Positions 1 through 7,977 of a stretch of DNA of 64,000 nucleotides are shown here, one piece after another. The notes under the pieces were generated by a model. It saw nothing but the letters and a program-made list of their open reading frames with translations. It was not told the DNA's origin and did not search any database. Source of the DNA: Polaribacter irgensii 23-P (GTDB lineage: Bacteria > Bacteroidota > Bacteroidia > Flavobacteriales > Flavobacteriaceae); assembly GCF_000153225.1 (NCBI RefSeq), contig NZ_CH724148.1:1630842-1694841 (forward strand), written 5' to 3'. The translations under genes were made by a program, and so were the position numbers. Position 1 is the stretch's first letter; every line of letters begins with the position of its first letter.

Positions 1-1152
1 TTTTTCTAATTCAAGAACTTCTCGGGCTGTTAAATTTATATTTATTTTATTGGGAACAGTCTCCATTTTCAAGCGTCTTGCAAAGTCAGGATTGATGCCA
101 CCAGCGACTTCGGTGTACAATGAGTCAGTACCTATTTTGGATAAATTTCCATTCTGTTTTATAGCTTCTTGTACCTTAGAATTGTTCCAGTATTCCGAAA
201 GTATTTTATAGACCCCTATTCTCTCTTTCTCTATAAGAAATTGGGGAAACGTATTACTACTGATAGCAGATTTAGCTTCATATGTGTAATAAAACTGAAT
301 TTTCGCCCTGCTCGGAAGCGCATTCTTTTTTCCGTTGAGATAGACGTATCCGTCTCTTATTTCTAGAGAATCTCCTGCAATACCAACACTGCGCTTTACA
401 TAATTGGTTTTTTTGTCAACAGGCTTGTAGGTAAATTTTCCGGAGTTGTCTCCCCACATAGTCGCTAGAGAATCTGCAGGCCAATTAAAGCATACAATAT
501 CGTTATTTTTGATTTTTTGTAATCCTGGTAATCGAGTATAGGGTAGCTGGGGATTTTTTAAGTACGAGGGAAGCTTGGTTAAAGGAATGGAATCATGTAC
601 CATCGGTAATGAAATTACCGAAGATGGGATTCTGGCTCCATAATGGAACTTACTAACAAAGAGGTAATCCCCTACTAATAAGGATTTTTCTAAGGAGGAT
701 GTTGGGATTGTAAACGGCTGCATGAAATAAGTGTGAACTAAAGTGGCTGCAATAATAGCAAACGCAATAGAACTTACCCATTCCCCTAATTCTGATCTCG
801 GTTTTAAACTTCTATTAGGATTGTAAGTTAACTCCTTAGTATAATTGATATAAAAAATATACAAGCCTAACGTAGTTAGTACTAATAGTGAATCTAATTT
901 CTTAAAAAAACCAAAAGTTCTAATGGTCTCTATCCAAAGTACAGGAAACATTAAAAGGTTGACAACAGGAATAAAAAGTAAGAGAATCCACCATTTAGGT
1001 CTTTTTATGATGTGTAGTAGAACAAGACCATTGTAAACAGGGATCGCTGCCTCCCAGGATTTCCTACCTGCTTTTATATAGAGCTTCCAAGTTCCTAAAA
1101 AATGTAAGACTTGAATTAATAGAAAAAAAAGCAACCATTCAGTAAAATTCAT
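1..1152 (-). CDS. lepB: Signal peptidase I, C-terminus cut by the window edge
   Basis: Membrane serine protease that removes signal peptides from exported proteins. The frame opens at an ATG (complement of 1150-1152) and stays open to base 1. The N-terminus, beginning MNFTEWLLFF, carries several hydrophobic segments before the protease core, as in flavobacterial LepB. The catalytic region is recognisable: a serine in TSSLEKSLLVGDYLFVSK (the usual SMxPTL-GD box) and the general-base lysine in NYVKRSVGIAGD. It lies 82 bp downstream of dapB on the same strand and is probably the last gene of the parA-parB-DUF5683-dapB-lepB run. Identification is firm; the C-terminal end is not visible. Confidence 0.93.
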   Translation of the reverse strand, partial: MNFTEWLLFFLLIQVLHFLGTWKLYIKAGRKSWEAAIPVYNGLVLLHIIKRPKWWILLLFIPVVNLLMFPVLWIETIRTFGFFKKLDSLLVLTTLGLYIFYINYTKELTYNPNRSLKPRSELGEWVSSIAFAIIAATLVHTYFMQPFTIPTSSLEKSLLVGDYLFVSKFHYGARIPSSVISLPMVHDSIPLTKLPSYLKNPQLPYTRLPGLQKIKNNDIVCFNWPADSLATMWGDNSGKFTYKPVDKKTNYVKRSVGIAGDSLEIRDGYVYLNGKKNALPSRAKIQFYYTYEAKSAISSNTFPQFLIEKERIGVYKILSEYWNNSKVQEAIKQNGNLSKIGTDSLYTEVAGGINPDFARRLKMETVPNKININLTAREVLELEK

Positions 1153-1234
1153 AATTATTATATTTAAAACCCTTTGAATTAGGAATTATTTTTTGTTTTT
1201 AATAAGGCGCAAAATAAACAAAAAGTTACGGTTT

Positions 1235-1936
1235 TTAACGGATATTTAACACATCTTTCATACTAAAAACACCGGTTTTATTTAGAATCCATTCTGCAGC
1301 AACTACAGCTCCCAAAGCAAAACCTTTTCTGCTATTCGCGGTATGCTTAATTTCAATAGTATCAACTTCAGATTCATACCAAACGGTGTGTGTTCCTGGA
1401 ACATCAGGGATTCTTTTTGCGATAATAGGTATGTTTTTGTTCGATATTTCTTCACCTAAATTCCAGTTTTCCTTTTTAGAATTGGCAATAATTCCCTCTG
1501 CTAATGTAATCGCTGTACCACTCGGAGCGTCTAGTTTTTTCGTGTGATGTATTTCTTCCAACGAAATGCGATAATCCTCTAAACTATTCATCATTTTGGC
1601 CAATTGTTTGTTCAACTCGAAAAAAATATTGACTCCTAAACTAAAATTGGAAGCATAAATGAATGCTCCATTTTCTTGCTCACAAAACGCTGTTGCCTCT
1701 GCATAGCGCGCTAACCAACCTGTAGTTCCAGAAATTACGGGAACGTTCTTTTTTATGCAATCAGAAATGTTATTAAAAGCCGCATCAGGAACGCTGAAAT
1801 CAATGGCCACATCTGCCAAGGTGATGTCAATAACATCATTTAGTTCTTTTCTTATAATGATTTCGTGGCCTCTAGAAATTGCAATTTTCTCAATTTCTTT
1901 TCCCATTCTTCCATAACCTAATAGTGCAATTTTCAT
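1235..1936 (-). CDS. dapB: 4-hydroxy-tetrahydrodipicolinate reductase
   Basis: Catalyses the NAD(P)H-dependent reduction step of the diaminopimelate/lysine pathway, which feeds cell-wall and lysine synthesis; cytoplasmic. The 233 aa protein has the N-terminal dinucleotide-binding loop GYGRMGKEI, the SGTTGW segment, and the signature EIHHTKKLDAPSGTA with the catalytic histidine pair and lysine. It is slightly shorter than the about 270 aa proteobacterial enzyme, as usual for Bacteroidota. The start lies 1 bp from the stop of the upstream DUF5683 gene, so co-translation is likely. The link to parAB is positional; it is not functional. Confidence 0.96.
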   Translation of the reverse strand: MKIALLGYGRMGKEIEKIAISRGHEIIIRKELNDVIDITLADVAIDFSVPDAAFNNISDCIKKNVPVISGTTGWLARYAEATAFCEQENGAFIYASNFSLGVNIFFELNKQLAKMMNSLEDYRISLEEIHHTKKLDAPSGTAITLAEGIIANSKKENWNLGEEISNKNIPIIAKRIPDVPGTHTVWYESEVDTIEIKHTANSRKGFALGAVVAAEWILNKTGVFSMKDVLNIR

Positions 1937-1937
1937 T

Positions 1938-2513
1938 TTAAAAAGTATATTTTAGGGTAAATCCAATTTTTGGAGCGTCGAACATTATTGGGTCTGGGAT
2001 AAAAGTAGGTTGGAAAGACAAATTGTCATCCGTGTTAAATTGCAGCAAATGTGCGTTTACACTCGCTTCTACTATCTGTAAAACGTACAGTATTGTACCC
2101 CACATTAAAGATAAATCTCTATTTTCTCGCAATTGCTCTTGTGCTTTTTCAAGAGTTTCAAGAGAAACACTAACAACACCTAAGTCATCTGTAAATTCAT
2201 CTTGGAAGCCAGTTTTTCTTAACTTATATGCAGTTCGAAAACGATTATATTCTCTATTATTCGCTAAGAAAAAGTAGGTGGGAGTTGCTAGTGCGGCCCA
2301 GACAATGGGTGCTTTCCAATATTTTCGATTGTAAATTTGTCCCATTCCGGGGAATATCGCAGAATAGAAGGCAGCTTTAGCGGGTGCTAAAGGTTTATAT
2401 ACGCCACCTTGTACAACTAGTTTTTCTTTTACCGTTGTAGAATCTTGTTGGCCAAAAAAATTAAAAGAAAAAAATAAAATTAAAATGGCTGCGATCCTCT
2501 TTTTTGATAACAC
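1938..2513 (-). CDS. DUF5683 domain membrane protein
   Basis: Protein of unknown function, 191 aa. It starts with a signal-peptide-like stretch (AAILILFFSFNFFGQ). The central conserved box AFYSAIFPGMGQIYNRKYWK is followed by a hydrophobic segment, typical of DUF5683; a second hydrophobic stretch lies near residue 140 (LMWGTILYVLQIVEASVNAH). It abuts parB upstream (no gap) and dapB downstream (1 bp), so it is embedded in one transcription unit. The PGxGQxYN box also occurs in other small membrane families, but its biochemical role is unknown to me. An outer-membrane or periplasmic location is inferred from the leader only. Confidence 0.85.
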   Translation of the reverse strand: MLSKKRIAAILILFFSFNFFGQQDSTTVKEKLVVQGGVYKPLAPAKAAFYSAIFPGMGQIYNRKYWKAPIVWAALATPTYFFLANNREYNRFRTAYKLRKTGFQDEFTDDLGVVSVSLETLEKAQEQLRENRDLSLMWGTILYVLQIVEASVNAHLLQFNTDDNLSFQPTFIPDPIMFDAPKIGFTLKYTF

Positions 2514-3398
2514 TTATTTTAATAAGTTTTTTATTCGATTAAAATCCTCTTCTGAATGAAAAGGAATGGATATTTTTCCCTTCCCATTGGTGTTTACGGT
2601 CACTGCTATTTTATGACCAACATATGTGCTAATTTCAGTAAGACTATTTTTTATGTAGGAGGGAATTTCTTTTTTAATTGGTTTTATGTCAGTGCCATTT
2701 TTAAGGTTTTTTACGAAATCCTCTGTCTGCCTCACAGATAGTTTTTCTCGTATTATCTTTTCATAAATAGCCAATTGATCTGATGTACTTTCTACGCTAA
2801 TCATTGCACGACCGTGCCCCATAGAAATAAAACCATCTCTCATACCTGTTTGTAATATAGGGTCTAATTTTAGCAATCTTAAATAATTCGTAACGGTAGA
2901 TCTTTTTTTGCCAACCCTCGTGCTAAGGTCTTCTTGGGTCAACTGAATTTCATCAATTAAACGCTGGTACGATAAGGCCACTTCGATAGGGTCTAAATTC
3001 TTGCGTTGGATGTTTTCAACCAAGGCCATTTCTAGCATTTCTTGGTCATTGGCCAATCTAATATAAGCAGGAATAGTCGTATTTCCAATTAGTTTTGAGG
3101 CTCTATACCGGCGCTCACCAGAGACCAACTGAAATTTATTTCCTTCTAATTTCCGAACTGTTATTGGTTGAATGACACCGAGTTCTTTAATTGAACTACC
3201 AAGTTCTTGTAGTGCTTCTTCATTGAAGTAGGTTCTCGGTTGAAATGGATTTACATCAATTAAGTCCATAGCGATTTCGATAATACTGCCGACGAGTTTA
3301 TCTGCGTGTTCATCGCTAGCTGAATTGATGTTCGGTGCATCTTGCAATAAAGCAGATAAACCTCTTCCTAAGGCTTGTTTTCTAGTTGCTTTTGCCAT
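2514..3398 (-). CDS. parB: Chromosome-partitioning protein ParB
   Basis: CTPase and parS-binding protein that loads on the origin-proximal chromosome and works with ParA in segregation. The 294 aa protein begins KQALGRGLSALL, a typical ParB N-terminus. It then has the nuclease-like domain with VSGERRYRASKL (GERRxRA box, around residue 95) and a helix-turn-helix in LSTRVGKKRSTVTNYLRLLK, and a C-terminal dimerisation segment. The start overlaps the 3' end of parA by 17 bp, so translational coupling is likely. I did not see a parS-like palindrome in this window. Confidence 0.96.
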   Translation of the reverse strand: MAKATRKQALGRGLSALLQDAPNINSASDEHADKLVGSIIEIAMDLIDVNPFQPRTYFNEEALQELGSSIKELGVIQPITVRKLEGNKFQLVSGERRYRASKLIGNTTIPAYIRLANDQEMLEMALVENIQRKNLDPIEVALSYQRLIDEIQLTQEDLSTRVGKKRSTVTNYLRLLKLDPILQTGMRDGFISMGHGRAMISVESTSDQLAIYEKIIREKLSVRQTEDFVKNLKNGTDIKPIKKEIPSYIKNSLTEISTYVGHKIAVTVNTNGKGKISIPFHSEEDFNRIKNLLK

Positions 3399-4164
3399 TT
3401 TTTGAATTCTTTTGTAATAATTCTTGGGCTAAATTTAAATAATTTACGGCACCTTTACTAGTGGCATCATAAGTAATTATACTTTCTCCATAACTTGGAG
3501 CTTCGCCTAAACGAATGTTTCTCCTTATAATCGTGTCAAATACCATGGAGGAAAAATGTTTTCTAACTTCATCTACAACTTGATTGGAAAGACGCAATCG
3601 AGAATCGAACATTGTGAGTAGCAGTCCTTCTATTTCTAGCGTAGGGTTGTGAATTTTCTGAATACTTTTGATGGTATTTAAGAGCTTACCCAGACCTTCT
3701 AAGGCAAAATATTCACATTGAATGGGAATAATTACAGCATCTGCCGCTACAAGGGAATTTAGGGTAATTAAGCCTAAAGATGGAGCGCAGTCGATTAAAA
3801 TATAATCATAATCATCTTTCACTTCGGCCAATGCTTTTTTAAGCATGTATTCGCGCTCTTGTTTGTCGACCAACTCAATTTCAATGGCAACTAAATCGAT
3901 ATGCGCTGGAATGATATCTACATTTGGAGAAGCTGTTTTTACAATGGCCTTTCTTGCAGAGAGGGTATGTTCAAGAACATGATATGTTCCTCCTTCAACA
4001 GCATTTACGTCGAGTCCTAAGCCCGAGGTAGCATTCGCTTGCGGATCTGCATCAATCAATAGTATTTTCTTTTCTAAAACACCTAAAGAGGCTGCCAAGC
4101 TTATGCTTGTAGTTGTTTTGCCAACTCCGCCTTTTTGATTCGCTATCGCTATGATTTTGCCCAT
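3382..4164 (-). CDS. parA: Chromosome-partitioning ATPase ParA (Soj-like)
   Basis: Deviant Walker-type ATPase that forms a nucleoid-bound gradient for ParB-parS segregation. The 260 aa protein opens with MGKIIAIANQKGGVGKTTT, which contains the deviant Walker A motif KGGVGKTT. ILIDCAPSLG is the Walker B region and LLIDADPQANAT the A' motif. First gene of the minus-strand run. It overlaps parB, and about 180 bp without a gene separates it from the pepD-like gene upstream. The length matches chromosomal Soj proteins, which lack the long N-terminal HTH of plasmid ParA. Confidence 0.97.
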   Translation of the reverse strand: MGKIIAIANQKGGVGKTTTSISLAASLGVLEKKILLIDADPQANATSGLGLDVNAVEGGTYHVLEHTLSARKAIVKTASPNVDIIPAHIDLVAIEIELVDKQEREYMLKKALAEVKDDYDYILIDCAPSLGLITLNSLVAADAVIIPIQCEYFALEGLGKLLNTIKSIQKIHNPTLEIEGLLLTMFDSRLRLSNQVVDEVRKHFSSMVFDTIIRRNIRLGEAPSYGESIITYDATSKGAVNYLNLAQELLQKNSKNGKSN

Positions 4165-4347
4165 GGAATTAAATTAAATTATCAGTAGGGTAAATTTACA
4201 TTTTTTATTTGTTCTAAGAATAAAATTTTAGAAACAATATAAAGAGGTAGTACGTGTTTGTTTCTGCTGTTTTTATTGGTCGTTTATATTTTATGCCTTA
4301 AAATAAGTTGCGATAAATGAAAGATCTTGTTGTGTTTTAAACGTTTC

Positions 4348-5808
4348 TTATTTGCTTGGAATGTTCTTCAGTATTTGAATTAGAAATGCCCAAAACTTTT
4401 GTGTTGATGAGATACTTGCCCGTTCGTCGGGAGAGTGCGCTCCTCTTATAGTGGGGCCAAAGGAAACCATGTCTATTTCTGGATAGTGTTGTCCTAAAAG
4501 ACCACATTCTAAACCGGCATGGCAGGCGGCTACGATTGCTTTTTCTCCATGTAATTTTTCATAGAGATTGGCAACAATATCTAGAATTGCTGAATTTACA
4601 TTGGGCTGCCAACCGGGATAATCTGCGGATAATTCAACATTAAAGCCAGAGAGTTCAAAAGCAGACTTTAATGAATTAGCCAAGTCCATTTTATTTGTTT
4701 CTGATGAGGATCTCGTCAAACACCCGATTTCAATTTTACCGTTCTTTACAACAACTCTTGCGATATTATTTGATGTTTCAACAAGATCTGCAATATCCGG
4801 TGTCATTCTGTAAACACCATTTAAAGCTGCGTAAATTGACTTTGTGAGTCCTTCTTGAACTCCTATTTCCATTACTTTTTTAGGAAGAGGTGTTTTCTCA
4901 ATAGCAATTACTAAGTTATTTTCTATGTTTGAAAATTCTTCTTTTATGTGATCAATTAATATGTTGGTTTCAAGTAAAAAAGCGTCTGCGGCAATTTTAT
5001 CTACAGAAATAATAGCAAAACTCTCTCTAGGAATTGCATTGCGCAAACTACCACCATTAATTTCAGATATTCGCAATCCAAAGTTTGTAAAACCGTCAAA
5101 TAAAATTCGGTTCATGATTTTATTAGCATTTCCCAACCCCTTGATAATATCCATTCCAGAATGTCCTCCATTCAGTCCTTTTACAGAAATAGTGAAGCCA
5201 GTAGCGCTGTCGGTACTTTGTTCTTCGCGATATGTTCTATTTGCAGTTATGTCGACACCTCCTGCACATCCCATGCCAATTTCATCATCTTCTTCGGTGT
5301 CTAGATTTAAAAGAATTTCACCCTCTAAGATTCCGCCTTCTAACCCTTTTGCTCCCGTCATACCCGTTTCTTCATCGATGGTGAACAGTGCCTCTAAGTT
5401 TGGGTGTTCAATTTCTATGGAAGCCAATACTGCCATAATGGAAGCAACACCTAAACCATTATCCGCTCCTAAAGTAGTGCCATCAGCAGTTACCCAATCT
5501 CCTTCAACAAGCATCTTAATACCTTCTATTTCAAAATCGAAAATAGTTTCTGCATTTTTTTGATGCACCATATCTAAATGACTTTGCATCACCACCGTTT
5601 TTCTGTTTTCAAAACCTTTTGTAGCTGGTTTTTTAATAATGACGTTGCCTACAGTATCAACAAAAGTCTCTAAATTTAAGCTTTTCCCAAAATCAACCAT
5701 AAATTGGATTACGCGTTCTTCTTTTTTTGAAGGACGGGGAACGGCATTTAAATCTGCAAACATATTCCAAACTTCTTTCGGCGCTAAATTTCTTATTGCT
5801 AAACTCAT
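4348..5808 (-). CDS. pepD: Aminoacyl-histidine dipeptidase (M20C family)
   Basis: Cytosolic zinc dipeptidase of the M20C branch, cleaving dipeptides such as Xaa-His. The 486 aa protein shows the metal-binding histidine in MQSHLDMVHQ, the bridging aspartate region TLGADNGLGVA, the acidic pair in TIDEETGMTGAKGL, and the later ligand region CHAGLECGLLG and FGPTIRGAHSPDE. The length fits full M20C enzymes with catalytic and lid domains. It is monocistronic by spacing: 183 bp before parA downstream and 146 bp to the nitroreductase upstream. The family is certain; substrate specificity is inferred. Confidence 0.93.
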   Translation of the reverse strand: MSLAIRNLAPKEVWNMFADLNAVPRPSKKEERVIQFMVDFGKSLNLETFVDTVGNVIIKKPATKGFENRKTVVMQSHLDMVHQKNAETIFDFEIEGIKMLVEGDWVTADGTTLGADNGLGVASIMAVLASIEIEHPNLEALFTIDEETGMTGAKGLEGGILEGEILLNLDTEEDDEIGMGCAGGVDITANRTYREEQSTDSATGFTISVKGLNGGHSGMDIIKGLGNANKIMNRILFDGFTNFGLRISEINGGSLRNAIPRESFAIISVDKIAADAFLLETNILIDHIKEEFSNIENNLVIAIEKTPLPKKVMEIGVQEGLTKSIYAALNGVYRMTPDIADLVETSNNIARVVVKNGKIEIGCLTRSSSETNKMDLANSLKSAFELSGFNVELSADYPGWQPNVNSAILDIVANLYEKLHGEKAIVAACHAGLECGLLGQHYPEIDMVSFGPTIRGAHSPDERASISSTQKFWAFLIQILKNIPSK

Positions 5809-5954
5809 GTTGATTATATTATTTTCGGGTTAAAACTAAAGTTTTCTATTCGTATTAGAAAAAGTATGTGGCAATTTTAATCGTGTTGGTTTAATTATAT
5901 ATCTGGGCAATTGTGATTCTAAATTCGTGTCATGTAATTTGACCAATTTTTAAT

Positions 5955-6587
5955 TTAGTTAATTTCAAGGACACTTTCATTTAGCTCTTTCCTTACTTTA
6001 GGCAAATCTTTCATGTAATCGTCCGTGGCTCTAAATCCTACGGGTAAGACCAATACTGCGGTAAGGTTGTGTGTATTTAAATTTAATACTTCATTGTATT
6101 TTTCTGGAGAAAAACCCTCCATTGGACACGAGTCAATTTCTTGAGAGGCACAAACCGTTAATAAGTTTCCAAGAGCGATATATGCTTGATTTTTATTTGA
6201 GTTAAAAAGTTCTTCCTGGGTTTTTTTCTCTATTTCTGCAGTTAAAAACTTTTTAAATGGATTGATGATATCATCTGGTGTATTTCTTATTTTTTGAACC
6301 AATTGGAAGTAATTTTCTACCTCTTTACTTGTGTAGTGGTCTTGTATGCAAATTACAAACAGATGAGAGGCTTGCACAATTTGTTGTTGATTCCAAGAAA
6401 AGGGTAGTAATTTTTCTTGAATCTCTTTATTCTTAATAATAATTAACTTTAAAGGCTGCAGGCCATATGATGTCGCAGTGAGGTTAAAGGCTTCTTTTAA
6501 TATTTCAATTTGTGCTGTAGAAAGCGTCTTATTGGTGTCAAATTTTTTAACAGCATATCGCCATTTTAAATTTTCTATGATATTCAT
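5955..6587 (-). CDS. NAD(P)H-dependent nitroreductase-family oxidoreductase
   Basis: FMN-dependent oxidoreductase of the nitroreductase superfamily, similar to NfsB-type enzymes and probably acting on quinones or nitro compounds. The protein begins MNIIENLKWRYAVKKFD, the FMN-phosphate-binding start (RYAVKKFD), and continues with LTATSYGLQPLKLIII, MEGFSPEKYNEVL and VGFRATDD, all family features. I chose the ATG at 6587. A longer TTG start at 6608 lies inside a TAnnTTTG promoter box (6606-6613), so the short form is favoured. Physiological substrate unknown. Confidence 0.9.
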   Translation of the reverse strand: MNIIENLKWRYAVKKFDTNKTLSTAQIEILKEAFNLTATSYGLQPLKLIIIKNKEIQEKLLPFSWNQQQIVQASHLFVICIQDHYTSKEVENYFQLVQKIRNTPDDIINPFKKFLTAEIEKKTQEELFNSNKNQAYIALGNLLTVCASQEIDSCPMEGFSPEKYNEVLNLNTHNLTAVLVLPVGFRATDDYMKDLPKVRKELNESVLEIN

Positions 6588-6605
6588 TTTAGTAGTTTTA
6601 GAGTG

Positions 6606-6613
6606 CAAAAATA
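6606..6613 (-). promoter_or_regulatory. Candidate -7 promoter element of the nitroreductase gene
   Basis: On the minus strand this reads TATTTTTG, matching the Bacteroidota -7 consensus TAnnTTTG, 18 bp upstream of the chosen ATG. No TTG at the expected -33 spacing was found, so this is only half a promoter. Confidence 0.45.
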
Positions 6614-6697
6614 AGGGATTATTCTTGTTTTACGTTGGGTTGTCAATTATATATTCTGATAGAGGTATCAATTTTTTTGTACCTTGATAATAAAAGG

Positions 6698-7972
6698 ATG
6701 AATGAAGATTTTCTCCATTACGTTTGGAAGTACAAAGTATTTTCAAAGGTTAATTTTAAAACAACAAGTCATGAAGACTTAATGATTGTGCGGCCAGGTT
6801 TACACAACAAAAATACAGGTCCAGATTTTTTGAGTGCGCATTTGAAAATTGAAAATCAAACTTGGATAGGGAATGTAGAAATTCATCTTAAATCGTCAGA
6901 TTGGTATGTGCACAACCACGAGGTAGACTTGAATTATGATGCGGTTATCTTACATGTTGTTTGGGAAGATGACGTTGCGATATATATGGAAAATAATAAG
7001 CCGCTTCCAACATTTGTACTAAAGGACGTGGTTGATGTGCGAGTTGTTGCCAATTATCAAAGATTATTTTTCAAAGCACAGAGTTGGATTCCCTGTCAAG
7101 ACTCTATCAGCACTGTAGATTTGTTCACCTTTTCAAACTGGAAAGAACGACTTTATTTTGAACGATTAGAAAATAAATCGAAGGAAATAGAGGGGTTGCT
7201 CCAAAAAGAAAATAATAATTTTGAAGCTGTTTTATTTCAGTTGTTGGTAAAAAATTTCGGTTTAAAAGTAAATGGTGATGCTTTTTTAAGACTGTCACAG
7301 TCCGTCGACTTTTCTGTTTTTAAAAGTGTTCGCAACAATGAAAATAAAATAGCAGCACTTTTATTTGGCCAAGCAGGTTTTCTCGAAGGCGCTGTAGAGG
7401 AAGTATATTATCATCAGTTACAAAAAGAGTATGCTTATCTCAAACATAAATACGGCCTACAAACGATTGCAAACAACCAGTTTTCTTTTTTTAGAATGCG
7501 TCCTACTAATTTTCCCACGATTAGAATAGCGCAGTTGGTTTCTTTATTTTATAAGTACCAAAGTTTATTCTCTCAGTTAATAACATTGCAAACAGTTCAA
7601 GAGTTTTATGATTTCTTTTCTTTAGAGACTCATTTTTTTTGGAAAACACATTATAGTTTTACTTCAATTTCTAAGTCTGCGAGAAAGAGTATTACAAAAT
7701 CATTTGTAGATCTATTGATCATTAATACGATTGTACCAATGAAATTTTTATATCAAAAAGCACGCGGAGAGCACATAGATTCCTCTTTTTTAAAGATTTT
7801 AAAAGAAATGAGTCCTGAGAAAAATAATATTATTTCTAAATTCGCTGCATTGAAAATAAGTGCTAATAATGCCCTGGATACGCAATCTTTATTAGAACTT
7901 AAAAAAAACTATTGCACACCAAAACGGTGTTTAGAATGTGCAATAGGAAGAGTTATTTTGAATAAATATTAA
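6698..7972 (+). CDS. DUF2851 family protein
   Basis: Conserved Bacteroidota protein of 424 aa with no established function known to me. It begins MNEDFLHYVWKYKVF. The segment GLHNKNTGPDFLSAHLKIENQ, cut short here as GLHNKNTGPDFLSA, is followed by GNVEIHLKSSDWYVHNH; the conserved Asp/Glu/Lys spacing recalls PD-(D/E)XK nucleases, an analogy only. The C-terminus has a cysteine pair in CTPKRCLECAIG, possibly metal-binding. I chose the ATG at 6698 after AAAGG because the upstream extension of that frame is low-complexity. It converges on the E1 dehydrogenase gene, ending only 5 bp from it. Confidence 0.85.
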   Translation: MNEDFLHYVWKYKVFSKVNFKTTSHEDLMIVRPGLHNKNTGPDFLSAHLKIENQTWIGNVEIHLKSSDWYVHNHEVDLNYDAVILHVVWEDDVAIYMENNKPLPTFVLKDVVDVRVVANYQRLFFKAQSWIPCQDSISTVDLFTFSNWKERLYFERLENKSKEIEGLLQKENNNFEAVLFQLLVKNFGLKVNGDAFLRLSQSVDFSVFKSVRNNENKIAALLFGQAGFLEGAVEEVYYHQLQKEYAYLKHKYGLQTIANNQFSFFRMRPTNFPTIRIAQLVSLFYKYQSLFSQLITLQTVQEFYDFFSLETHFFWKTHYSFTSISKSARKSITKSFVDLLIINTIVPMKFLYQKARGEHIDSSFLKILKEMSPEKNNIISKFAALKISANNALDTQSLLELKKNYCTPKRCLECAIGRVILNKY

Positions 7973-7977
7973 AGAGA

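Noticed and set aside
4961..5563. A 200-codon open frame on the plus strand inside the pepD-like gene
   Set aside because: It lies fully antisense to a clear M20C peptidase and its translation is serine/proline-rich shadow sequence with no domain.
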